Of a stretch of 64,000 nt of DNA, positions 1 through 8,209 are shown one piece after another (within the stretch, counting starts at the first letter, position 1; each line of letters starts with the position of its first letter). The notes below the pieces were generated by a model. It saw only the letters and a program-made list of their open reading frames with translations. It searched no databases and was not told the origin of the DNA. Where the stretch lies: the NCBI RefSeq assembly GCF_022760805.1, contig NZ_JAIVFL010000001.1:2480001-2544000 (forward strand). The letters run 5' to 3'. Origin of the DNA: Candidatus Mycolicibacterium alkanivorans. GTDB taxonomy: Bacteria > Actinomycetota > Actinomycetes > Mycobacteriales > Mycobacteriaceae. A program made the position numbers and the translations under genes.

Positions 1-241
1 GCAGCGCGTCGGGATCCGCCTCCACCCGAGAGGCCAACTCTTCCAACCGCAGCGGCCCCTTGTCGAGAACGTCGGCGATACCGAGTTCCACGGCCGCTGT
101 GATGGCTTGTGATGTCCAGGCGCCGACGATCAGCTCCATCATCGCCGCATACGGTGGGACCATCCGCAGATGGGTCAGTGCCAGACGATGGCGGGCACGC
201 TCAACGAGTCGCACCAATTTCGTGGGGGGAATTGCAGACAT
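1..241 (-). CDS. SAM-dependent O-methyltransferase, N-terminal part (cut by window edge)
   Basis: Only the first ~80 residues are in the window. They read as the winged-helix dimerisation domain of a plant-type/hydroxyneurosporene-type O-methyltransferase (motifs MMELIVGAWTSQAITAAVE and GIADVLDKGPLRLEELA); the SAM-binding Rossmann domain would lie beyond the edge. Two in-frame ATGs exist, at 250 and 241. I prefer 241 because AAAGG sits at a better distance, but 250 is possible. It is the last visible gene of the polyketide/dialkylresorcinol operon, about 110 bp after the FAD hydroxylase, so a role in O-methylating the hydroxylated aromatic product is inferred. The substrate is unknown. Confidence 0.75.
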   Translation of the reverse strand, partial: MSAIPPTKLVRLVERARHRLALTHLRMVPPYAAMMELIVGAWTSQAITAAVELGIADVLDKGPLRLEELASRVEADPDAL

Positions 242-354
242 AGTGACCATGACCTTTGACGTAGAGCGGGTGGTTGCGTGAGCGTGAACCGAAAAATGCG
301 AGCCCGGCCGGTGGGTGAGCAGCCGCGGCTCGATGGCCTGTGCCGCAACGTCGT

Positions 355-2199
355 TCATGCGATCAGTCCTTTGTCGGTCGGCGCAAAGGCGCGGACGACC
401 TGCAATGCTTGCCGCAGCAGCGCAGCACCATCCCGGTCCGAGTGCAGCAGGGCGGCGATATGCCCGTCGGGGCGTACCAGCAGGGCATCCGGATCGGCGC
501 CAGCGACCCCGGTGTGAAATATTTCGCGCCGAGCGTCGCCGACCGGCACCACCGACAACGGAAGCCCCTCCGCCGCAAGCGACCACACGGAATGGCTTTC
601 GTCGGACACCAGGAGCGTCAGGTCGTCGCGGCTGATCAGATCCAGGGTGGAGACCCGCCGTTCGCGGTCCTCGAGCCAGACGTGCGGCAGCCGGCCGCCG
701 GCGCGCACAGACGGGATATAGAACTCTGGATCGCTGACCGGTGGGGGCAGCCGATCGCCAATGATGGCGCCGCGTTCGTAACGCACCCCGAGGTCACGTC
801 CCCAGCTGCGATAGTGCGGACCCTGCTGGGCGATCGCAGCCGCGGCCCGGCGGCGGATCCGCTGACCGACTCGGCCGGGCGACTTGGCCAGGCGAAACCG
901 CTGATATCCCAGCGTGGTGAGCCCGCGGATGAGGGCGCGCACGGGGCGTCGCGGTACCCAGTCCGGGATGGCAGCGACGGCTTGGGGGAGCATGCGCACG
1001 GCTCGCCGCGGCAACCCCAGTGCGGCAACGACATCGAACATTCCCTCGAAGTTGGCCACCGAGTCGGCGGTGGCGGCCGCGCCAACCGGACGGCGTTCTC
1101 GTTCGTAGCTGTCCAGCAGCGCCTCGTCGGCACGGCCGGCGATGACCCATGCCAGCTTCCAGGCCAGGTTGTGCACGTCGGCGACGCCGGTGTTGAGCCC
1201 CAGCCCGCCGGTCGGTGGAAACCGGTGCGCGGCATCGCCGGCCAGGAATACGCGGCCCGCCCGGTAGGCGGTGGCGACTTGTGCGGTCATCGCCCACGTC
1301 TGGATCGACTTGATGTCAACGCGAACAGCGGGGTCGCCAATCGCATCGACTATGTGCTTGTGGCAGATCGCAGCCGGGAAGTCTTCCACCGACTCAAATG
1401 GCGGAAAGTAGGGGATCTGGAACACCAGGTCGTCTGGCGGCCGGTGCACGATGGTGGCGCCCAAACCCTTGGCGGTGTGGGTCCACATGACCGGGCCGCG
1501 GCGGTGGCGCCGGTATGCCTCGAGATCGGCAGAGAAAAGGACGCTGACCACGTTCTGCAGGATCGGACCCTCCATCGTGATCCCTAGCGCGCGCCGTACT
1601 GTGCTGGCTGCGCCGTCGGCCGCGATGAGGTAGCGCGCCAAGATTGTTCGGCGCGATCCGGTAGTGGTGTCGGCGACAGTGACCGCGATGCCGTCGGCGG
1701 TGTCGGTGTGGGAGCGATACTGCCAGCCAGTACGCACATTGATGCGATCACTGTCGCGAAGGTGTTGCCACAGCAGCGGTTCCAGGATGTTCTGAGGTAG
1801 GTGCGCGCTGCCGGTAGGGCTGATCGATTCGATCGCGTCCATCTGCGCGTCGGGCAGGTCCGCCAGTGGCACCCGCCCGAGTTCGGGCCCGGCGAAAGTG
1901 GTGCAGTAGGCGATGCACCGCAGCTCATGCATAGGGGCGCTGAGGCCGCGGATGTCGCGCTCGAGGCCGATCTCACGCCAAATCTCCATCGACCGCGTGG
2001 AGAGCACATGCGCGGCGGGATGGCGTTGTGGCTCGCGGCGTGCTTCCACCACGGTGCAGTCGATGCCGTAGCTGGCGAGCAGCAGCGCCGCGGTGGCACC
2101 CACCGGCCCGGCGCCGACGACGAGAACATCGCAGGTGTCCCTCACCTGTTCTGCGCCTGGCTCCAGGCGATCTGGCGGATAGCCGTTGTGGGCGTTCAC
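355..2199 (-). CDS. FAD-dependent aromatic hydroxylase (PHBH/MhpA-type monooxygenase)
   Basis: A 614-residue flavoprotein hydroxylase. It has an N-terminal GxGxxG FAD motif (VVGAGPVGATAALLLASYG), a DG motif (LIAADGAASTVRRAL) and the FAD-ribityl GD motif (VFLAGDAAHRFPPTGGLG). A C-terminal extension of ~150 residues matches the thioredoxin-like tail of the larger aromatic hydroxylases (MhpA, PgaE type). Members use NAD(P)H and O2 to hydroxylate phenolic rings. The GTG start overlaps the TGA of the fatty acyl-AMP ligase by 4 bp, so the two are translationally coupled. By analogy with SrsC, which hydroxylates alkylresorcinols in Streptomyces, this enzyme probably converts a resorcinol to a hydroxyquinol/quinone. 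That substrate is inference; the family call is firm. Confidence 0.88.
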   Translation of the reverse strand: MNAHNGYPPDRLEPGAEQVRDTCDVLVVGAGPVGATAALLLASYGIDCTVVEARREPQRHPAAHVLSTRSMEIWREIGLERDIRGLSAPMHELRCIAYCTTFAGPELGRVPLADLPDAQMDAIESISPTGSAHLPQNILEPLLWQHLRDSDRINVRTGWQYRSHTDTADGIAVTVADTTTGSRRTILARYLIAADGAASTVRRALGITMEGPILQNVVSVLFSADLEAYRRHRRGPVMWTHTAKGLGATIVHRPPDDLVFQIPYFPPFESVEDFPAAICHKHIVDAIGDPAVRVDIKSIQTWAMTAQVATAYRAGRVFLAGDAAHRFPPTGGLGLNTGVADVHNLAWKLAWVIAGRADEALLDSYERERRPVGAAATADSVANFEGMFDVVAALGLPRRAVRMLPQAVAAIPDWVPRRPVRALIRGLTTLGYQRFRLAKSPGRVGQRIRRRAAAAIAQQGPHYRSWGRDLGVRYERGAIIGDRLPPPVSDPEFYIPSVRAGGRLPHVWLEDRERRVSTLDLISRDDLTLLVSDESHSVWSLAAEGLPLSVVPVGDARREIFHTGVAGADPDALLVRPDGHIAALLHSDRDGAALLRQALQVVRAFAPTDKGLIA

Positions 2200-3833
2200 G
2201 TCGGGAGCAGTTCTCGAGCGCTGTTGCGGCGTAGCTTGCCGGACGGCGTCTTCGGCAAGGCGCCGGCGGGGAACAACAGGATGTCCCGCGGGCGGTGCCC
2301 GACTTGACGGCTCACCCTGGCGGCGATATCGCGGCTGATCCGTGCGCGCGCGTCGTCGTCGGTCGCGTTGCGTACTTCGGCGAGCACCGCAAAACCCTCT
2401 TGATCACCGTGGACACGCAGCGCGATCACGCAGCCCCTTCGCACGCCGTCGACGCTCTCGGCCGCGCGCTCGATATCGTGCGGATAGAGATTCCTGCCGG
2501 CCAGCACGATGAGATCCTTTGTGCGGCCACAGACATAGAGTCGCCCCTCCTCGTCGAGGTAACCGAGGTCTCCGCTGTCGAACCAGCCATCTGTTGCCAG
2601 CGGCACGACACCGCCGGAGGTGAGATAGTTGTCGGCGATCATCGGGCCGCGCAGTTCGATTGCGCCAATCTCTCGGGGCGCCAACGCTCTTCCGTTCCGG
2701 GTCAGCCGTAGCTCCAGGCCCGTCACCGGTAACCCCACACACACGACATGCTGCACATCAGCGGAGTCGCCTTGGACCGGTTGCGCGCGGTGCGCTTCCG
2801 CAATGGCCTGCCGCGAGACCTCGTCGACGGTCGCCTGGCTGTGCGCCGATCCTAGCGACGCAACCAATGTGGCTTCGGCGAGTCCGTAGGCGGGCGTCAG
2901 CGCCGTCGGGCTCAGACCGAAGCGCGCGCCGACCGAAGAGAACTCGGTCAGGTCGCGGTAGTCGATCGGTTCGGCTCCGTTCACCGCGATCCGCAGCGTC
3001 GAAAGGTCGATGGCGCCCGGGTCGGCCCGCTGCAGCACGCGAGCGAGCACGGAGTACGCGAAATTGGGGCCTGAGGTGATGGTCGCGCCGTGCCTGCTGA
3101 TCAACTCCGCCCAGACCAGCGGTCGTTTGAGGAACTCCTCCGGTGGGACGACGACGGTTTCGATACCCAACTGCATGGGGAAGCACACGAAGGCGATCAT
3201 CCCCATGTCATGAGACAGCGGCAGCCAGCTCGCCATCACGTCGGTGTTGAGATCGAGTTCCAGCCCGTCGTGCAAGGCGACGGCATTCGCGGCGAGATTG
3301 CCGTGACTGATCTCGACGGCTTTGGGCATGCCGGTTGATCCCGATGTCAACTGCCGCAGCGCGATATCCGACTCGGCGGCTTGGTCCGACATGTCGAGTT
3401 CGATCGGGTCGGCGCGACGCAAGGACTCGACGGTGCAGACTGTCAGGCCCTGAGCCGTCAGCGGATCCAGGGCACCCAGGAACTGCTCGCCGAGAACGAC
3501 CACATCGGCCTTGATCATCAAAGTCGCCCGAACCGTGTCGGCCAGCCAGACTTCCAGGTCGGTGCGGGGAGTTGGTTGCTGCAGCATCGTCACCGCGGCG
3601 CGACTCAGCCAGGCCGCCTGCGCGAGCGGCGCGATATCAGCGGCATCGGTGGCCAGCACCGCGACCGAACCGTGGCGGCCTATTCTCCGCGCGGCCAGAC
3701 CGCCGGCCATCCGCTTCGCCTGTTCGTGGACTTCACGCCAGGTCAACCGGACTGGGTCGGCGACCGTGCCTGCGGTCAAGTGCCGCGTCGAAAATCGCGC
3801 TGCCGCGGACATTTCGCGGGTTAATACGCTCAC
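2196..3833 (-). CDS. Fatty acyl-AMP ligase (FAAL, FadD-type)
   Basis: A 545-residue adenylate-forming enzyme. The P-loop A3 motif LTSGSTGMPKAVEISHGN, the FAAL-style SHDMGMIAF and PAYGLAEATL segments, the A7 motif GWFDSGDLGYLDEEG and the hinge RTKDLIVLAGRNLYPHDIE are all present. The C-terminal PSGKLRR lysine motif is intact. FAALs make acyl-adenylates and load fatty acids on ACPs rather than CoA, as a starter supply for polyketide synthases. The GTG at 3833 is chosen because it overlaps the stop of the preceding 57-codon gene (GTGA) and follows GGAAAGG; the reading frame stays open further upstream, but that stretch lies inside the neighbouring genes. It probably primes the free ACP or the PKS of this operon. 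Confidence 0.88.
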   Translation of the reverse strand: MSVLTREMSAAARFSTRHLTAGTVADPVRLTWREVHEQAKRMAGGLAARRIGRHGSVAVLATDAADIAPLAQAAWLSRAAVTMLQQPTPRTDLEVWLADTVRATLMIKADVVVLGEQFLGALDPLTAQGLTVCTVESLRRADPIELDMSDQAAESDIALRQLTSGSTGMPKAVEISHGNLAANAVALHDGLELDLNTDVMASWLPLSHDMGMIAFVCFPMQLGIETVVVPPEEFLKRPLVWAELISRHGATITSGPNFAYSVLARVLQRADPGAIDLSTLRIAVNGAEPIDYRDLTEFSSVGARFGLSPTALTPAYGLAEATLVASLGSAHSQATVDEVSRQAIAEAHRAQPVQGDSADVQHVVCVGLPVTGLELRLTRNGRALAPREIGAIELRGPMIADNYLTSGGVVPLATDGWFDSGDLGYLDEEGRLYVCGRTKDLIVLAGRNLYPHDIERAAESVDGVRRGCVIALRVHGDQEGFAVLAEVRNATDDDARARISRDIAARVSRQVGHRPRDILLFPAGALPKTPSGKLRRNSARELLPT

Positions 3834-4003
3834 GGGAGTGCATTCCTTTCCCGTGCCGCTTCCTTGGCGACACGCGCGATGGTGGCTACCAATGCCTGTT
3901 CCGGCGAACGGAACAGGAAGTCCGCCAGCGCCAGGCGCAGCGGATGAAACGATGCGGCCCCGCCACCGACGTGGTGAGAGCACACCAATTCGACGGGCGT
4001 CAT
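3830..4003 (-). CDS. 57-residue protein of unknown function, coupled between PKS and FAAL
   Basis: This short gene encodes a protein starting MTPVELVCSHHVGGGAASF and ending in a helical RVAKEAARERNALP tail. It starts with an ATGA overlap at the PKS stop and ends with a GTGA overlap at the FAAL start, so it exactly fills the space between two large genes with no slack. That arrangement is the evidence that it is translated. No signal peptide, membrane segment or known domain is visible; there is a Cys-His-His cluster near the N-terminus. I do not recognise it. It could be a small accessory protein of the PKS/FAAL pair, or the remains of a docking region. Confidence 0.6.
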   Translation of the reverse strand: MTPVELVCSHHVGGGAASFHPLRLALADFLFRSPEQALVATIARVAKEAARERNALP

Positions 4004-6948
4004 CGTGCTGTGCCGCCCTCGTCGAGCCGCTCCATCACGAAGTCGACGAGATCGCCGACGCTGTGACTCCTCGGTAGCACCTCGGCGACGGTGATGTCGT
4101 GCAGTGGCGGATACTCCGCCCGCAGCCGGTCCAGAAGGCGAAGCTGCAGCAACGAGTCGTAACCCAAGTCGTCCGCGAGCCGTTTGGATCGGCCGAGCGT
4201 GGTGACCGAATAGCCGCCGACATCGGCGATCAGCGCCAGAACCCCGCCCTCCGCACCGATCTGCGGTTGCTCGGTATCCGCAGGCTCGCCGACGGGATCG
4301 CCGGCGTGAGTCTCTGCGGTCTGCGCCGGCTGCCGGCGGTAGGTGATCGGGCCGTCGAACCAGAACCGGCTTGACGTGTCGAAGACATAGGGCGGGATCC
4401 GCTGCGGCGGGCCGGCCGACCCTCCGTACAGCGTCGCCAGATCGGGTGAGTAGCCGTCGCGCATCATCGTGGCCGCCACCCCGAGCAGTTCTGTCCCGTC
4501 GGAATCCGGGCCGCTGCACAACGTGAGCGAGCGTGTCTGCGGCGGGAGTCCGCCCTGTCGGGCGAGGGGGAGCAGCGCGGGTTTGGGACCGGCCTCGGCG
4601 AGATAGTTGGCGCGACCGGTCCTGAGGGCGGCCTGGACCGCGTCGAAGAACAGTACGGGCGAACAGATCTGCCCGGCCCAGTAGTCGACGGTCATTTCCG
4701 CGCCATCAACTTCGCGACCGAGCACCGTGGAGAACAGTGGAAACTCGGCGGGTCCTGGCTCGAGTCCGGCCATCTCGCGCCGGAAGTCCGCCACCATCGG
4801 CTCCATGAGCGGCGAGTGGAAGGCATGTGAGGTGGCCAGTGTCTTCGCTTTACCGCCGTGCTGCCGAATCAGTGTTTCGGCTCGTGCCACGGAATCGGCG
4901 TCCCCGGAGATGGTCACGGATCGCGGCCCATTGATGGCCGCGATCCCGCACCCGGGTTCGCCGGCGACGAGTTCCTGCACCTGCTCGACGCTCAGGTCGA
5001 CCGCGATCATTGCCCCACCCGGAGGCAGCGCGCCCATCAACCGCGCTCTGGTTGCGATGAGCTTGGCGGCGGTGTCGAGGGTAAACACACCGGCCAGGCA
5101 GGCTGCGGCGATCTCCCCGACGCTGTGGCCGATGCCGAATCGCACCCGAATTCTGCTCTGCAGCAGAGTCTTTCCCAGCGCGTAGGACACTGCGAACAAT
5201 GCAGGTTGCGCGAGGCTCGTGTGATCAAGGCCGGCTGTGCGGCCGAAAATCGTTGCGAGCAGGTCCGATCCAACGTGCGGATCAAGGGCGGCCGCCGCGG
5301 AGTCGAGATTCGCCCGGTAAATAGGATGAGCGTCGTAGAGTCGCCGTGTCATGCCCGGGTACTGGGAGCCCTGACCCGAGAACAGGAGCCCGACGCCGGC
5401 CGGGGCTCGGTGGGGCGGGGTGGACGATACGAGATCGACACCGGCGCCTGCCGCAAATTGGCGGATCCTATCAATCAGGGTGTCGCGGTCGCCTGCGACG
5501 ACAAGGCGATGCCGATTTGATCGCTTGACGACGTTGGTCGAGCGGCACCAGGACGCCACCTGCGTGGTGTCGAGGGTCTCCAGCGCGGCGCTCATCGATT
5601 CGGCGTTGCGCCGCAACGCCTGCGCCGACGGCGCCGAAATGGTAAGGACGCCGATCGCACCAGGGACGGGCAGTGCCGTAGCCGGCGCCGTCTCCAGAAT
5701 CGCGTGCGCGTTACTGCCGCCGAGGCCGAAGGAGCTCACCGCGCCGAGCGTGCCGTTCGCCGGTAACTTCCGCGGACCGTCGGCCAACTGCAGGCCGTGC
5801 TCGGCCAGCCGCAAGGCTGGATTGGCGTTGTCGCCGAACACCGTCGGTGGCAACACGCCATGGTGTAGCGACAGGCACGTCTTGATGAAAGCCGCGATCC
5901 CCGCACTGCCTTCGGTGTGCCCGATGTTTCCCTTCACGGAACCGAGCAGGCAGGGCTCGCCGGCTCGCGTCTTGTGCACGTCGCCAAGAGCGTTGGCTTC
6001 GATCATGTCGCCGAGCACGGTGCCGGTGCCGTGCGCTTCGACGAAGCCGACCTGTCCGGCCTCGACCTCTGCCAGGCTCAGCGCCCGGCGCATCAGCTCC
6101 ACCTGCGACCGGCGGCTCGGGGCGGTGATGCCGTTGCTTCGGCCGTCGTGGTTGGTGACCGAACTCTTCACCACGGCATAGATCGGCTGCCCGTCGGCAA
6201 GTGCGTCGTCGAGTCGGCGCAGCACCACCGCGGCCACGCCCTCGCCCCGCCCGATGCCGTCGGCGCCAAGCCCGAACGGCTTGCAGCGACCGTCCGGCGC
6301 GGACAGCCCGGCTTGGGTGTAGAAGATCGAAAGTGACGGTGTCAGAATGAGATTCGCACCAGCGGCGATGACGGTATCGGCCTCACCCGAGCGAAGGGCT
6401 GCGCAGCCCTGGTGGACGGCAGTCAGCGAGGACGAGCAGGCTGAATCGATGGCCACGCTTGGTCCGGTAAGACCAAGGTGGTAGGAGATTCGGTTGGCGG
6501 CCATGAAATAGCCACTGCCCGTGCCGCGGACGGCCGTGAGCCCGGCGAAGTCGAGAATCTGCAGGTTGCTCCACTCGCTGGACATGATGCCGACGAAGAC
6601 TCCGGTCGGGGTGCCGGCCAGCGACCGCGGGTCGATTCCGGCATCTTCGATGGCGCGCCAGGTTGATTCCAGGAGCAGGCGCTGCTGCGGGTCAAGCGCC
6701 CCCGCCTCGACGGGTGCTATCCCGAAGAAGTCGTTGTCGAATGTGTCGACATTGTCGATGAAGTGCCCACGCCGGGTGTTCGTCGATCCCGGGGCACCGT
6801 CGGAGCGATAGTAGGCGTCGACATCCCAACGCTGCGAAGGCACTTCGCTGTCGGCCACCACGCCATCCATCAGCAGTCGCCAGAACGCGTCCTTGTCGGG
6901 CGCGCCGGGAAGGCGGCAATCGATACCGACCACGGCGATCGGCATCAT
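4000..6948 (-). CDS. Type I polyketide synthase, KS-AT-ACP only
   Basis: A 982-residue single-module synthase. The ketosynthase spans ~1-425, with active-site Cys171 (DSACSSS), His306 (EAHGTGT) and His344 (NIGHTEG). The acyltransferase spans ~515-830, with Ser609 (GHSVGE) and a HAFHSPL motif typical of malonyl-CoA selectivity. The C-terminal ACP has Ser932 in LGYDSLLQLRL for phosphopantetheine. No ketoreductase, dehydratase, enoylreductase or thioesterase is present, so one malonyl extension would leave a beta-ketoacyl thioester that must be released by another enzyme. The ATG overlaps the stop of the upstream ACP gene (ATGA). Together with FAAL and the DarB-like KS III, this suggests it supplies a beta-keto substrate for condensation. 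Confidence 0.93.
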   Translation of the reverse strand: MMPIAVVGIDCRLPGAPDKDAFWRLLMDGVVADSEVPSQRWDVDAYYRSDGAPGSTNTRRGHFIDNVDTFDNDFFGIAPVEAGALDPQQRLLLESTWRAIEDAGIDPRSLAGTPTGVFVGIMSSEWSNLQILDFAGLTAVRGTGSGYFMAANRISYHLGLTGPSVAIDSACSSSLTAVHQGCAALRSGEADTVIAAGANLILTPSLSIFYTQAGLSAPDGRCKPFGLGADGIGRGEGVAAVVLRRLDDALADGQPIYAVVKSSVTNHDGRSNGITAPSRRSQVELMRRALSLAEVEAGQVGFVEAHGTGTVLGDMIEANALGDVHKTRAGEPCLLGSVKGNIGHTEGSAGIAAFIKTCLSLHHGVLPPTVFGDNANPALRLAEHGLQLADGPRKLPANGTLGAVSSFGLGGSNAHAILETAPATALPVPGAIGVLTISAPSAQALRRNAESMSAALETLDTTQVASWCRSTNVVKRSNRHRLVVAGDRDTLIDRIRQFAAGAGVDLVSSTPPHRAPAGVGLLFSGQGSQYPGMTRRLYDAHPIYRANLDSAAAALDPHVGSDLLATIFGRTAGLDHTSLAQPALFAVSYALGKTLLQSRIRVRFGIGHSVGEIAAACLAGVFTLDTAAKLIATRARLMGALPPGGAMIAVDLSVEQVQELVAGEPGCGIAAINGPRSVTISGDADSVARAETLIRQHGGKAKTLATSHAFHSPLMEPMVADFRREMAGLEPGPAEFPLFSTVLGREVDGAEMTVDYWAGQICSPVLFFDAVQAALRTGRANYLAEAGPKPALLPLARQGGLPPQTRSLTLCSGPDSDGTELLGVAATMMRDGYSPDLATLYGGSAGPPQRIPPYVFDTSSRFWFDGPITYRRQPAQTAETHAGDPVGEPADTEQPQIGAEGGVLALIADVGGYSVTTLGRSKRLADDLGYDSLLQLRLLDRLRAEYPPLHDITVAEVLPRSHSVGDLVDFVMERLDEGGTAR

Positions 6949-7205
6949 GGCAGCACCCGCTCGGTGACCAGGTACGCCGCGATGGCATCAATGGTGGCGT
7001 AATCCCACACAATCGTGGTTTCGACGGGAATCCCCTTCTCGAACTCCAGGTCGGCGCACAGCCTCAGACTCGCGGCGGAGTCAATCCCGTAATCGGCCAA
7101 CGGGGTGTCGATGTCGATGGTGTCCGGCGCCACGTTGAGTTGCCGGGCAACTCTTGCGGTCAGCCAGTCCACGAGGTCCTGGTAATAACGGGTCTCAGCG
7201 GTCAT
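6945..7205 (-). CDS. Stand-alone acyl carrier protein
   Basis: An 86-residue carrier protein with the phosphopantetheine site Ser43 in DYGIDSAASLRLC and the usual four-helix pattern. The expected Leu after DS is replaced by Ala, which is a modest deviation. It begins at an ATG preceded by GAGAGG and ends inside the PKS start (ATGA). It lies 59 bp after the DarA-like gene. Because the PKS carries its own ACP, this second carrier probably holds the FAAL-loaded starter or the partner acyl chain used by the DarB-like ketosynthase. Which of these it does cannot be read from sequence. Confidence 0.9.
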   Translation of the reverse strand: MTAETRYYQDLVDWLTARVARQLNVAPDTIDIDTPLADYGIDSAASLRLCADLEFEKGIPVETTIVWDYATIDAIAAYLVTERVLP

Positions 7206-7264
7206 CGTTGCCTCTCATCCCGGCTCGCCGTCGCCGGTCGGCCCGGCGCGGGGTGCTTGTGCGG

Positions 7265-8209
7265 TCATGCGCTCACCGCCTCGTCGACTACCGGCAGATC
7301 GAAGGAGATCCGACCGTAGACGTACCCGCGCACGCGGGTAGCGAAGCGTTCACCGCCCACGACTGCGGCGAATGCGAGCAACGGCAGACCGATCACGATG
7401 GCGATCCCCAGGCTGAACACGAACGTGATCAGAGTCGCGGCGTGCGCGGCACCGCCGAATCGGCGCATGGATCTCACCGTTGCGCCCCACTTGCGAAACG
7501 CCTTGCCGGCGATGACGTCCGCCGCAGCCAACGCAGGCACGATGGGCGCCGCATCTTGCGGGCATGGCCGCGACTCGGCGATGCACTGCCCGACGGCGGC
7601 GACTCTTGTGAGTTCGTCATCGCCTACGCCGGCTCGCCCAAACCAAAGAAAGGGTGCGCGTCTTCCGGTCAACAGCCAGCGCAGGGTGGTTACCAGGGTC
7701 GTCGACGACCCACGCGTATCGGTGGCGGCGACGACATCGACCCGCCGGGCACCCGCGGATCGCAGCAGCCCGGACGCTTCGATTGCCGCCGAGTACCACA
7801 TGTTGCGGCATGCGATCAGCGAGACGACGGTGCGATCCCGGACCGCCTCTGGATGCGTCTTCAGCAGCGACCGGATCGGCAGCGATGGCGCCAGGTACCA
7901 GACCTGGTAGGCCAGGACGACCAATTCGTCTGCAGCCGCGGCGAAACCACCCGCCGGCTCGACGAGCTTCACGAGCGCCTCCGGATCCACCGCTTGCGGG
8001 AACACTCCGAAGAATCGTCGAATCGGCCAGGGGAACGGGAAGGCGTCACGTGGCCGCACGTCGACCCAACGGATGTCCCACCCATGCGCTTCCAGCGGGG
8101 CGGTCAATGCCTGGGCCACCTCGCGCAACTGTCCGGTCTGCGTGTACAGGTAAACGACTGCCCGACGGCGCTGCCGCCCTGTCGGGGCGGCTTCTGACCC
8201 CCCGGTCAC
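7265..8209 (-). CDS. DarA-like dialkylresorcinol condensing enzyme/aromatase
   Basis: A 314-residue protein with a flavodoxin-like start (VVYLYTQTGQLREVA) and the signature stretches of the DarA family: FPFPWPIRRFF, LAYQVWYLAPSLPI, ACRNMW and LRWLLTGRRAPF. A hydrophobic segment lies near residues 250-290, so the enzyme is probably membrane-anchored. DarA homologues turn the cyclohexanedione made by DarB into a 2,5-dialkylresorcinol. The GTG at 8209 overlaps the stop of the DarB-like gene by 4 bp; in-frame codons further upstream lie within that gene and were rejected as starts. DarA/DarB pairs are well known from Proteobacteria and Bacteroidetes, and seeing one in a mycobacterium beside a FAAL/PKS is unusual. 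The family call rests on remembered motif similarity. Confidence 0.78.
   Translation of the reverse strand: MTGGSEAAPTGRQRRRAVVYLYTQTGQLREVAQALTAPLEAHGWDIRWVDVRPRDAFPFPWPIRRFFGVFPQAVDPEALVKLVEPAGGFAAAADELVVLAYQVWYLAPSLPIRSLLKTHPEAVRDRTVVSLIACRNMWYSAAIEASGLLRSAGARRVDVVAATDTRGSSTTLVTTLRWLLTGRRAPFLWFGRAGVGDDELTRVAAVGQCIAESRPCPQDAAPIVPALAAADVIAGKAFRKWGATVRSMRRFGGAAHAATLITFVFSLGIAIVIGLPLLAFAAVVGGERFATRVRGYVYGRISFDLPVVDEAVSA

Noticed and set aside
340..1587. 415-codon plus-strand frame
   Set aside because: Antisense to the FAD hydroxylase, whose motifs are unambiguous; the translation is low in hydrophobic residues and matches nothing.
7216..7269. 17-codon minus-strand frame between the DarA-like and ACP genes, starting with an ATGA overlap
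   Set aside because: The overlap is suggestive, but a 17-residue Gly/Pro-rich peptide has no supporting motif, and a chance ATGA at a stop is likely.
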